NCBI RefSeq assembly: GCF_016918735.1
Contig: NZ_JAFFPR010000029.1
Span: 1-64,000 of the forward strand
Reading direction: 5' to 3'
DNA from: Leptospira abararensis
Lineage (GTDB): Bacteria > Spirochaetota > Leptospiria > Leptospirales > Leptospiraceae
DNA: 64,000 bases
This document shows, piece by piece, positions 46,192 through 54,730 of the stretch; position 1 is the first letter of the stretch, and each line of letters begins with the position of its first letter. Position numbers and translations under genes: made by a program. Below the pieces are notes generated by a model that worked only from the letters and a program-made list of their open reading frames with translations, did not search any database and was not told the origin of the DNA.

Positions 46192-46932
46192 ATGAAACTC
46201 TATTCCGAATTGGCCGAATACTATTTTACCATTGAAGAAGCAAGCCGCAAGTTTTCGGAAGAAATCCTCTTCCTTCGGGATACCTTTAAGCGACATAAAA
46301 TACATACTATTTTAGATATTGGCTGTGGGACAGGAGAACATATCAAGGAATTGCAGGGTATGGGTTTCAAACCACTCGGTGTAGACGGATCTCCCCGAAT
46401 GTTGGAGATAGCCAAAGCTCGATTTCCTCATTGCCAGTTTGAACTGGGAAAAATGGAGGTTTACGTCGCCAAACAACCGGTAGACTCTGTGATTTGTTTA
46501 TACGGGACCTTTAATTATCTGATCAACGATGACTTGGTGCAAAATTTCCTACGGAATTGTCACAAAAATTTAAAACAAGCCGGCCTTTTGATTTTGGAAA
46601 TTTGGAATGCAGACCCCATTCATAGAATCAAACGAAAACCAATCACTACGGTGAGTAATGTAAGACAAGGGGACACATCCATTCGAAGAAATCGTGGATT
46701 TCGTTTAACAAGGGCAGATGATGTGGCCATCGTGGAAGTGAATTATGTTTATAACTTAAATCAAAAGGATTTAAAAGACAAACACACAATGCGTGTATTT
46801 CATTTCCCACAAGTACAGAATTTCTTAGACGATAATAAATTTGATGTTTTGCATGTTTATAGCAACTACGACGGTGAAAAATATATAAAAACGGGAGCAA
46901 GGATGCTCATTGTAGCCAAAAAGAGGTCTTGA
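46192..46932 (+). CDS. Class I SAM-dependent methyltransferase
   Basis: A 246-residue cytoplasmic protein with the SAM-binding motif I ILDIGCGTGEHIKEL, motif II in GVDGSPRMLEIAK and post-motifs in ICLYGTFNYL. The C-terminal part (about 150-240) is family-variable. The substrate cannot be deduced. It lies between the sensory operon and lpdA, with its own promoter region of about 75 bp. Confidence 0.88.
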   Translation: MKLYSELAEYYFTIEEASRKFSEEILFLRDTFKRHKIHTILDIGCGTGEHIKELQGMGFKPLGVDGSPRMLEIAKARFPHCQFELGKMEVYVAKQPVDSVICLYGTFNYLINDDLVQNFLRNCHKNLKQAGLLILEIWNADPIHRIKRKPITTVSNVRQGDTSIRRNRGFRLTRADDVAIVEVNYVYNLNQKDLKDKHTMRVFHFPQVQNFLDDNKFDVLHVYSNYDGEKYIKTGARMLIVAKKRS

Positions 46933-46975
46933 CTTTCTTTTTTTCGTACGGTATCTCAAACTATCGGGAGAACGT

Positions 46976-48403
46976 ATGTCCAATCCAAACCATTTCCAAG
47001 TGATCGTTATTGGAGGAGGGCCTGGCGGTTATGTCGCAGCCATCCGAGCCGCACAATTAGGTTTGCAAACATGTGTCGTCGAACGGGAAAAACTCGGGGG
47101 GGTTTGTTTGAACTGGGGTTGTATTCCCACCAAAGCATTGTTAGAAAGTGCACATGTTCTCGAACATTTAAAACATGCTGCCAGTTTTGGACTTTCTTGT
47201 GATAATGTTAAAGCAGACTTCGATGCTGTGATCAAACGATCACGTTCAGTAGCAGACCAAATGGCCAAAGGTGTTGAGTTTCTGATGAAGAAAAACAAAA
47301 TCACCGTCGTAAATGGAGAGGCCAGTTTTCAAAATTCTAAAACCATCCAAGTAAAACCTAATTCCGGGGAACTAGTCACATATACTGCTGATTTTTATAT
47401 TTTGGCTGTCGGTGCTAAAAACAAAGCCCTCCCTTTTTTGCCATTTGACGGGAAACGCGTGTTATCTGCTAGAGATGCCATGTCAGAACCAAAAGTAATT
47501 CCAAATCTTGGCATCATTGGAGCCGGTGCCATAGGTGTGGAGTTTGCCGATTTTTATGCCAGTATGGGATCTAAAGTTTCCATCATTGAATTCCAAGACC
47601 ATCTTCTTCCCAATGAAGATTTGGAGATCTCCGGAGTATTAGAAAGAAGTTTTAAAAAAAGAGGGATTGAACAGTATTTAAGTTTTGGGGTGGAGACAGC
47701 TACGGTCTCAGATTCAGGAGTGGAGCTCACCTTACAAGATCGTAAATCGGCAAAAAAAGAAAAACTAAACTTTGATAAGGTGATAGTTGGGGTGGGAATC
47801 TCAGCGAATACTAGTTCTATCGGTTTGGATGAAATTGGTATCAAACTTAAAAATGGATTTGTGGAATTTGTTGGAAATTACCGAACTACAGTGGATCATA
47901 TCTACGCGATTGGGGATTGTATTTCCACACCTGCCCTTGCCCATGTTGCCAGTGCCGAAGGAATCCGTGCTGCCGAAGATATTTCTTTTCGATTGGGGAA
48001 CCCCCACCATTTACAAATTTCCAAGTTGAACTATTCTTATATTCCAGGATGTACCTATTGCCATCCAGAAGTGGCCAGTGTGGGTCTTACGGAAGAAAAA
48101 GCAAAAGCGCTAGGGTATGAAGTTACTGTTGGAAAATTTCCATTCACTGCCAGTGGCAGAGCCCAAGCCCAAGGGGATACCACAGGAATGATTAAAATTG
48201 TCTCTGATAAAAAACATGGTGAAATCTTAGGAGCTCATATCATTGGATCTGGAGCGACGGAACTAATCGCTGAGCTTACATTAGGTGCTAATATGGAGAT
48301 TACAGTAAGAGAGCTTGCAAACACCATCCATGCCCATCCTACTTTGTCAGAAGGAATTATGGAAAGTGCAGCAGCGGTGTTGGGTGAAGCGATTAATATT
48401 TAG
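46976..48403 (+). CDS. lpdA: Dihydrolipoyl dehydrogenase
   Basis: A 475-residue flavoprotein, the E3 subunit of 2-oxo acid dehydrogenase complexes. It has the FAD motif VIGGGPGGYVAA, the redox-active disulfide GGVCLNWGCIP, the NAD motif GIIGAGAIGVEFA and the C-terminal active-site pair in HAHPTLSEGIMESA. It is intact to its stop. Immediately downstream begins the truncated TIGR04388-like gene. Confidence 0.95.
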   Translation: MSNPNHFQVIVIGGGPGGYVAAIRAAQLGLQTCVVEREKLGGVCLNWGCIPTKALLESAHVLEHLKHAASFGLSCDNVKADFDAVIKRSRSVADQMAKGVEFLMKKNKITVVNGEASFQNSKTIQVKPNSGELVTYTADFYILAVGAKNKALPFLPFDGKRVLSARDAMSEPKVIPNLGIIGAGAIGVEFADFYASMGSKVSIIEFQDHLLPNEDLEISGVLERSFKKRGIEQYLSFGVETATVSDSGVELTLQDRKSAKKEKLNFDKVIVGVGISANTSSIGLDEIGIKLKNGFVEFVGNYRTTVDHIYAIGDCISTPALAHVASAEGIRAAEDISFRLGNPHHLQISKLNYSYIPGCTYCHPEVASVGLTEEKAKALGYEVTVGKFPFTASGRAQAQGDTTGMIKIVSDKKHGEILGAHIIGSGATELIAELTLGANMEITVRELANTIHAHPTLSEGIMESAAAVLGEAINI

Positions 48404-48404
48404 G

Positions 48405-51065
48405 GGGGTTATTCGATTCTCCCAACATGGAGCTACCAGTTTGGATGCAAGTTTGGCGGCGTTCACTGATTATTCCCAACTAACACTTTCTCATTCTGGA
48501 AATTCGACTCAAGTAGGTTTGAACGTAAATGGCGGAGGCGGTGACCGAAAAGGATTTAACCTGAGTCTTAACTACGACATCCAACAAGGAATGGCTTCAG
48601 GCGGGATTGGTTATACGATGTCCGATGAATCGAATCCATTTAACAAAATGGGAATTAACCTGAATTTTGACCGTTACGGAATGACGAGTACTGCTCAATA
48701 TGACGGTGTTAACTTGGCTTCAATGGGTCCTGCTGGGTTCAGTATGCAGGAAATCGATTGGGCGATGTTAAATATTAACGAAGCTCAAGATAGACAAAAG
48801 TTTTTAAAAGATAAAGCATACATAGACGATCTAAATAAAAAGCTAATATCGGAGTACAAACCGCCTATAGTTATTCCAGATAGTGAAGTTGAAAACTTTG
48901 CCGATAACGAAAGAGCTAAGGAACGTTTGATTGCTAGTAAAACAGAAACTCCAGAAAGTTTGAAAGGTCTTAATCCTAAGGAAATTGCAGCTAAATTAGA
49001 AGCACTACAACAAAAACAAAATGCTGAGAATACAGCAGCTGGGGCAGCTGCTACTGGCTCGCTTGCTTTTATGTTGTTAGGTTACTTGGGGTTAGGTAGA
49101 AAAGAAAACGATGGGGATGCGGCACTCGAAGTATTAGACATTCCAAACAACGAGATTCTAGCAGGCGGAGCTTCTGTTATTCCTTGGTATTCGTCAGGAG
49201 AATATACAGTTAATGGTGAATATAATCGTTCAGGTGGAAACTCAAAGACTAAAGAATTGGTTGATGGCATGCCTTCTGAGTTGCGTAAAGCCATCGAAAA
49301 GAAATACCAAGGTGATCTCGCAATTCGTACCCTATCTGAGGCAGTAAAAAAATACTCTTCGCAAAAAAATGCTCTAGAAACAGAACTGAATGGTATTACT
49401 GGTATTGCGGCGAAAGCAAAAGGAAAATTTATCGAAAATGCAGGGGCTTCGAAAAATATCCAAGACACGATTACTTCTCTTAATGCATACGTAGAAGGTT
49501 ATGCAAGGTTGGTTGAAGCTGGTCAGTTAACGAAAGATGCTGCAAAAAAGCTAATTAAAGAAAAGACTGAAGCGACGTGGAAAGAAATTAACTCAGTAGA
49601 TAAAAATGTCGCTACAAGTGTGTACATTAAAACTTTTAATGAAATGGAAAAATCCATTTTGCCAAATGGAATTGATCTCAAGAACTTAACGCCCGCAGAA
49701 AGAAAGGTTATGGTCTTTGGTGAAAACCAACATCAGTTACTTTTTGATAAATTGCCAACAAAAGAGAGAAACGCGGCTGAGCAAAAATTGGCATTGGCAG
49801 GATTAAAACCGCCAACGATAGACGCATCCACGCCGGCTGACGTTGCAAATCAACTGAGAGTTTCTTACGAAAAGCTTGTTGTTAAAATGGCAATTGAAGA
49901 ACGTAAAGTTGCTCCTTTGACAAAAGAGCTGAATGATGCGACAAAAAAACTTAACACTGAAAAATCGAAAATCCAAAAAGAAGTTTCAAGTTCTATGAAT
50001 ACAATTGTTGCAAGGGAACAAAGACTTTTTGAAGTAAAAATTTCGGTGGTTGATCCGGCATCAGGATAGAACAAAATCATTACAGTTGATACCAGAGATC
50101 CAAATCTTTCGCCTGAAACGCGGAAAGCTGCCGACAAAGCGTTGGCAGATAAAGAATGGAACCGTGTCCTAAAAGAAAGAAACAAAGCAGAAGCTGATTT
50201 CAAACTTAATGAACAGTTTAAATTTGATACAGCATTGGCGGATGCAGCCGTACAGAATCGAATTACGGAGCTGACAACTATCACCCCAGGTGAAAAATTA
50301 ACTCTAGAAGTTAGGTATCCAGATCCTGCGGATCGGCAAAAAGCTGCCGATGATTTCCTTGCAAACAAACTGAAGGAAAACAAAGCAGAAATTGATGCAC
50401 TTGGTGCTATGTGGCAGCATAAAAACCCAAGTTATTATGAACAAATGGCAACTGGGATTTTCAAGCAAACACCAGATTTGAAGTTTTTATTGTCACTTGA
50501 AACTGGAGAAACTATAAAAACGGAAAATCTCTCCGAATCAGACGCGAACTATCTTAGAAGTAAATGGTGTGTTGCAGTTTCAACCTGGGGAATGCTAAAA
50601 CGAAATTATGGAGATGCGATTCCAGACTTTACTAAATTTGTGAAGGATATGGTTGATCTCAAATTTATAAACCCATCTAATATGGAATTAGCAACCGCCA
50701 ATGGTGGCACGAAGGATATAGTCAATCATTATGCAAAACCTAATGGTGGAAATTTTGATCGAGTTAGTTTAGAAGATAAGGGTAGTCGATCGGCTAGATA
50801 TGAAGCCTTAGCAAGCGATTTGATCAAAAATAGACCAGAGGCGATTACTTTAAGGGTAAAGGAAGTAGACGAGAAAGGTCATACAATATCCTTACAAAGG
50901 AATCTTGATGGCAAAACTTACACAGTTATTGATACATCTCAGTCAGAAATTAATGGTACACAGTTTGATCCAGAGAATTTTGAAAACTCTGAATTAGGTA
51001 ATGCACAGTCGGAATCAAACCCATATAAGGAGTTTTTGCCAAAAGCATACGATTATGTTAAATAA
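48405..51065 (+). pseudogene. 5'-truncated TIGR04388-like long repetitive protein with one in-frame stop
   Basis: One reading frame runs from just after lpdA to 51065, interrupted only by a TAG at 50067-50069; the sequence continues in the same frame after it. The first 150 residues (GFNLSLNYDIQQGMASGGIGY and similar) match, from memory, the middle of the long Leptospira-specific TIGR04388 family. About a thousand N-terminal residues are absent, hence the pseudogene call. Then comes a long coiled coil. The last 180 residues after 50520 form a separate domain with a possible Cys/His/Asp triad: Cys at 50568-50570 in SKWCVAVS, then GHTISLQRN, then YTVIDT. It overlaps the following lipoprotein gene by 11 bp. 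Confidence 0.75.
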
Positions 51066-51825
51066 AAGTAACTCAGTTGCCTTCAGTATATTACCTCTAG
51101 TCATTATAATACTGAGTTGTGATGTATGCACGTCATCTCCTAAATTAAGGTTACCTGAAGATGATGCATCTATTGCGACTCTATTAGCTTCTAAAGGATA
51201 TAGAATCAATGGTTATAAATGGAAGCCTGGTCGAAAGATTGAATCGATAGAGTTCAATAAAAAAACTCAATATACAACAGGAGATTTTGAGAGTCTTTGT
51301 TCTATTAAAAGTATTAAACATTTCCGTTTTGAAGACATCTTAATGCCAAAACTGACACAAAATGAAGTTGCATCATGTTCGAAAAATAGTGATTTGAAGT
51401 TGGACTTCGTAGATGTTGAATTAGAATTAGACTCATTATGTTTGTTGGCAGACAAAATACAAGATGGCTCCCCTGCGTTTTATTTTAGTAATACAAATGT
51501 AAATGATCATACTATTGACTGTATTTCGAAAATATCCAGATTAAAATCTATATACATATCAAGGAAATCAAAAATCAGTGAAGATTCCATTTGTAAATTA
51601 ACTTTGAAAGTAACATCTGTTACTTTCTTCGGACTAAATAATGTTCCATTCTCTAAAAAAGCGTTAGATTGTATATTTTCTCTTCCAAAGTTAACGAGAG
51701 TGACGCTTCAAAATTGGTCCAAGGTGCCTGATATGGAAAGAATCGAATACGTACGACAATACGAAATTAGGCATGGAAGAAAGATTGAGAGCATTATCGC
51801 AGATCCTACAACAGACACTTATTAA
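51055..51825 (+). CDS. Lipoprotein following the toxin-like tail, copy A (immunity candidate)
   Basis: 256 residues from the ATG at 51055; an upstream in-frame ATG at 51001 lies within the preceding gene. The N terminus is a lipoprotein signal ending in LVIIILSC. The body has short repeated segments with leucine/isoleucine spacing reminiscent of leucine-rich repeats. It shares layout and motifs with the second lipoprotein at 52109: ARGY/SKGY near the start, YxxGDF, ISxFxxI, LPALTxVxLQxW and a conserved end IIxDP. Its start lies inside the toxin-like gene, as immunity genes often do. The immunity role is inference only. Confidence 0.72.
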   Translation: MLNKSNSVAFSILPLVIIILSCDVCTSSPKLRLPEDDASIATLLASKGYRINGYKWKPGRKIESIEFNKKTQYTTGDFESLCSIKSIKHFRFEDILMPKLTQNEVASCSKNSDLKLDFVDVELELDSLCLLADKIQDGSPAFYFSNTNVNDHTIDCISKISRLKSIYISRKSKISEDSICKLTLKVTSVTFFGLNNVPFSKKALDCIFSLPKLTRVTLQNWSKVPDMERIEYVRQYEIRHGRKIESIIADPTTDTY

Positions 51826-51837
51826 TTAATTATTTAG

Positions 51838-52104
51838 CGTGGTGATTTTCTTGCAGAAAATCGACCAGAAGCCATTACTCTGCGAGTAAAAGATGATGGC
51901 ACTGGAAAAGGCCATACGATATCTTTACAGAGGAATCCTGATGGAAAGACTTACACAGTGATTGATCCTGCATCGAATGCAAATGGAACGAAGTTTGATC
52001 CGGAGAATGTAGAGGGCTCATTGTTGGGAAATCCAGAAAATGAAAACAATCCTTATGCACAGAATCCCCCATATCAGTTTGACTATATTCAGAAGAGCAA
52101 ATAA
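51838..52104 (+). pseudogene. Second, detached copy of the TIGR04388-like C-terminal tail (copy B)
   Basis: An open stretch of 88 codons without a start that repeats the last 85 residues of the upstream gene: ENRPEAITLRV, GHTISLQRNPDGKTYTVID and a final FDPEN region, diverging toward the very end (QFDYIQKSK). It keeps the presumed His and Asp but lacks the Cys part. It begins abruptly 13 bp after lipoprotein copy A and is followed 4 bp later by lipoprotein copy B, so tail and lipoprotein were duplicated as a unit. Confidence 0.78.
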
Positions 52105-52108
52105 AATT

Positions 52109-52867
52109 ATGATAAAGAGTTACCTAGCATTGTTAACACTCATCTGTATGGTGACATTTCATTGTGCATCAATCACATCCTCTCCTTCCTCCTTATCGGA
52201 GGAAGAAATAAAGAAGGAGCTACTAGCCAGAGGCTATAAGTTCTTTACGAATATAAACGATTATAATGTGAAGGACGGAGCTCCGGCAATAAAGTTAAAT
52301 AAAAATGGTCGGTACATGCCTGGTGATTTTGGCAAAATTTGTAACATCAACAATCTAAGAGTAGTAATTTTCGAAAACACCCAGATATCGGAGTATCCTG
52401 AGAAAGATCTTATCGATTGTGAAAGTTCTTCCATTGAGAAATATTCATTCTGGAGGATGCCCGTAAACAACCTACAAATTTGCGAACTTTCCAAACGAAA
52501 TAAGGCAAACAAATTCACCCTCAGTTTTTTTAGCGTAGTAATAAACGATCAGGATATTAGCTGCTTTTCTGAAATACCGAACCTTGATAAATTTATCTCT
52601 GAGGAGAAGGCTATTTTTTCTGATCAAGCATTCTGCAAATTTACCTCCAATGCCAAAAAGCTCACCTTCCTTCGTTTAAATGATTCTCGGTTGACCCATA
52701 AAAGTTTAAATTGTATGTTAAAACTTCCGGCTTTAACTGGAGTGATGCTCCAGCGTTGGGAAAATGTTTCCGAAACAGAAATGGACGAATGGGTGAAAGA
52801 ATACGAGAAAAAATACAATCGAAAATTGGAAGCACAAATCATCGATCCTGTTGGATACGAAAGGTAA
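52109..52867 (+). CDS. Lipoprotein following the toxin-like tail, copy B
   Basis: 252 residues from the ATG at 52109, which gives a lipoprotein signal ending in MVTFHC; the earlier ATG at 52040 lies in the detached tail. It is a diverged paralogue of the protein at 51055, sharing the same LRR-like spacing and end LMLQRW/IIDP. Divergence between the two copies is far greater than between the two tails. That pattern is expected if each lipoprotein matches a different partner, but it could also reflect relaxed selection. Confidence 0.72.
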   Translation: MIKSYLALLTLICMVTFHCASITSSPSSLSEEEIKKELLARGYKFFTNINDYNVKDGAPAIKLNKNGRYMPGDFGKICNINNLRVVIFENTQISEYPEKDLIDCESSSIEKYSFWRMPVNNLQICELSKRNKANKFTLSFFSVVINDQDISCFSEIPNLDKFISEEKAIFSDQAFCKFTSNAKKLTFLRLNDSRLTHKSLNCMLKLPALTGVMLQRWENVSETEMDEWVKEYEKKYNRKLEAQIIDPVGYER

Positions 52868-52905
52868 GTTCCTTTAGAGCCCCAGCGATGGTCAAAGTCA
52901 ATTGA

Positions 52906-53052
52906 GAATCCAGCTGTACACGGAATCAAGCTTGTACGAAAATTGCTGAAGCCATGCAAATTACCACTTCCAATTATGTGATGATTCGGATTAGTAGCGG
53001 CCATACCATTTCTTTTCATAGAAACTGCAGGAAAACAATAGATGAAAAATAA
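52906..53052 (+). pseudogene. Third, decayed copy of the toxin-like tail (copy C)
   Basis: A 48-codon fragment bounded by stops. It contains AEAMQITTSNYVMIR and GHTISFHRN, the counterparts of EALASDLIKNRPEAIT and GHTISLQRN in copy A, then departs into unrelated CRKTIDEK and stops. Homology is seen by eye and limited to about 30 residues. Confidence 0.55.
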
Positions 53053-53122
53053 TATCAACTTAGTTTTTCTTTTATTGCTGATATTTCTAATTAATCAATG
53101 TAAGTATTCTGAAAAAGAATAG
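53042..53122 (+). pseudogene. Truncated lipoprotein (copy C)
   Basis: A 26-residue frame starting with a normal lipoprotein signal (VFLLLLIFLINQC) and ending at a TAG six residues after the Cys. It occupies the same place after tail copy C as the full lipoproteins after copies A and B, so it is best read as the remains of a third immunity-like gene. The frame continues past the TAG into the BrnT-like remnant. Confidence 0.55.
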
Positions 53123-53125
53123 CGA

Positions 53126-53215
53126 TTTGCTGACTTTAATATTCGAAATAATAAAATTAGAATCATTTCTGTCAGAGATATGAGTCAAAAGGAGCGAAAG
53201 GTTTATGAAAGTTAG
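53126..53215 (+). pseudogene. BrnT-like toxin, C-terminal remnant
   Basis: 29 codons reading FNIRNNKIRIISVRDMSQ and KERKVYES, which matches the conserved C terminus of BrnT-type RNase toxins (IRIISAR... KERxxYE). There is no start codon and the N-terminal two-thirds are missing, replaced by the lipoprotein remnant. The stop overlaps the start of the antitoxin remnant, as in intact brnTA pairs. Confidence 0.65.
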
Positions 53216-53354
53216 AAAAGAGAAACATCCTAAGTTCAAGTCTATTGACGATGAGATTGAATTTTGGGGTAAACATGATGCAACTGATTTCTTCGATTTC
53301 GAGAATCCTGAAAAAACATCTTTTCCTAACATTAACCTCAAGCGCCAGCGATAG
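53205..53354 (+). pseudogene. CopG/BrnA-like antitoxin, 3'-truncated
   Basis: A 49-codon frame with the antitoxin N-terminal signature: KHPKFKSIDDEIEFWGKHD, then ATDFFDFENP and FPNINL. Full-length family members go on with a ribbon-helix-helix DNA-binding part of about 35 residues, which is absent; the frame runs into the palindromic element and stops. Together with the toxin remnant it marks a dead toxin-antitoxin locus. Confidence 0.68.
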
Positions 53355-53402
53355 CAGCGGAAATCCTTTCGCTTAAGCGAAAGATTGGAGCGTATAGCGC
53401 GG
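53345..53402. repeat. REP-like palindromic element
   Basis: A 58-bp imperfect inverted repeat with an 18-bp perfect core palindrome, CTTTCGCTTAAGCGAAAG (53366-53383). The outer arms (CAGCGATAGCAGCGG and GGAGCGTATAGCGCGG) pair imperfectly. It lies exactly at the point where the antitoxin gene is cut, and 24 bp from the stop of the next gene. Similar GATAGCAGCGG / TATAGCG elements are, from memory, dispersed in other bacteria. It could also serve as a terminator for the hydrolase gene on the other strand. Confidence 0.55.
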
Positions 53403-53425
53403 TCGAGTATACTAAAAAATTTCGA

Positions 53426-54289
53426 TCACCTAACTAATTCGAGGCGCCCTTCTTTGATTCCTAAACATCTCTGCATCCAGTCCCATGTTTCTTTTGGTCT
53501 TTCAAAAGGAAAAAAATGAGTGAACCCAGGGAAGATGGTGACATCAGACTTCGGATGCACTTTGGCGAGGAGATTTGCATACTTAGGACTACAGACTTCA
53601 AAGTTTTCTGGAATGGCAATGTGGTTTTCTGTTTTGATGCCGTAGAAGTTTTTGAAGACATGAAAATGAGCATGTCCAAAGATCCTTGCTTCGACTTTTG
53701 GATCACAACAAAGTTTGACTTCCTGTTCATGACCTGTATTTGTAAAACAAGAGTTTAGATAATCTTCGAAGATAGAAGGTTCGAAGTTGGCAAAGGCAGG
53801 AAATTTTCGAAACGACCGCCTAACAAGTTCTATAGATTTAAAATGAGTCCTTCTTTTTTTGGCACCTCTTGCAAGTGGATTCTCTAGAAATTTTGAAAGA
53901 AGGATGAGTTTCCAACCGAGGATCACAGGATCCATCGCCAGAACCTTTTCAAAACGAGAGGGCTCTTTAGCGGCAGCAAGGAGAGAAGAGGCTCCTCCGA
54001 GTGAGTGACCAATGATATTTGTTTTTTCAATGGATTCGTGGTCGAGGAGTGCTAAGATCTGGTCTCGAAAGACATTCCAATTATGAAATTTTAAACTAAA
54101 CTCGGAACGACCATGTCCCAAAAAATCAGGAGCAATCACTCTGTAGTGTTTTGATAACAATGGAAAATAATAATTGTAACAGCCGGCACTATAGCCATTG
54201 GCATGACAGAAAACGAGAACAGGACCCGGAGTTTCCGAATCTAAGTAGGCACATTCCCAGTTTCTGAACCGAAAGGATTTTTGTTTCAT
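53426..54289 (-). CDS. Alpha/beta hydrolase
   Basis: 287 residues from the ATG at 54289; a start at 54343 is possible but would overlap the divergent gene. The fold is clear: oxyanion region FCHANGYSAG, DFLGHGRSEF, nucleophile elbow GHSLGGASSL, then the acid and the terminal His in FPGFTHFFPFERP. Similar proteins include esterases and haloalkane dehalogenase relatives. Substrate unknown. Confidence 0.88.
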   Translation of the reverse strand: MKQKSFRFRNWECAYLDSETPGPVLVFCHANGYSAGCYNYYFPLLSKHYRVIAPDFLGHGRSEFSLKFHNWNVFRDQILALLDHESIEKTNIIGHSLGGASSLLAAAKEPSRFEKVLAMDPVILGWKLILLSKFLENPLARGAKKRRTHFKSIELVRRSFRKFPAFANFEPSIFEDYLNSCFTNTGHEQEVKLCCDPKVEARIFGHAHFHVFKNFYGIKTENHIAIPENFEVCSPKYANLLAKVHPKSDVTIFPGFTHFFPFERPKETWDWMQRCLGIKEGRLELVR

Positions 54290-54337
54290 TTTTCTATTTG
54301 ACCCTTCCCGATTTAGATCGGATTTTGTCTCTATCCC

Positions 54338-54727
54338 ATGCAATTCCAGGTCATCCTCTTCTTCTGTATAGCCGTATTCTTCAATGCATTAGCTAATATT
54401 TTAATCAAATCCTCTTCCTTACAAGATCAAACAAAAACTTTGTCAGGTGGCCTTTGGGATACATTCTTTACTGTGTTTAATCCTTATTTCATAGGTGGGC
54501 TTGCAAGTTTTGGATTGGCATTACTTGGATACCGGTATGTTTTGGGTAAAGGTTTAAAACTTTCTCTCGCCTATCCTGCGTTTACTTCTAGTGGGTTTAT
54601 CATTGTGCTTATTGCATCCTCTATTTTTTTTAAAGAAAGATTAAACTTAACTCAATGGTTAGGAATTGCATTTATATTAGTAGGTGTTTGGCTTACCGCC
54701 TTGCAAATGTTTGATGTTAAATCGTAA
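54338..54727 (+). CDS. Small EmrE/EamA-like membrane protein
   Basis: A 129-residue protein with four hydrophobic helices, consistent with the DMT superfamily half-size transporters (SMR or ArnE/F type). The segment GLASFGLALLGYRYVLGKG and SLAYPAFTSSGFIIVLIAS recall EamA/SMR helices. It lies 3 bp before the sulfatase-fold gene, probably in one unit with it. It may move lipid-linked or cationic compounds. Confidence 0.78.
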   Translation: MQFQVILFFCIAVFFNALANILIKSSSLQDQTKTLSGGLWDTFFTVFNPYFIGGLASFGLALLGYRYVLGKGLKLSLAYPAFTSSGFIIVLIASSIFFKERLNLTQWLGIAFILVGVWLTALQMFDVKS

Positions 54728-54730
54728 ATC

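Larger units (their letters stand above)
52868..53425. other. Gene remnant stretch
   Basis: 558 bp without an intact gene. It holds, in order, a decayed third copy of the tail (52906-53052), a truncated lipoprotein (53042-53122), a BrnT-like toxin end (53126-53215), a truncated BrnA-like antitoxin (53205-53354) and a palindromic hairpin (53345-53402). Each is listed separately. Confidence 0.75.

Noticed and set aside
48315..48404. Start of the TIGR04388-like gene inside lpdA (ATG at 48315)
   Set aside because: The first 30 codons are lpdA sequence read in another frame; family-like residues appear only after the lpdA stop.
50067..50069. Recoding of TAG as pyrrolysine or programmed read-through
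   Set aside because: No pyl genes or stem-loop are seen nearby, and the gene is already truncated at its 5' end, so simple decay is likelier.
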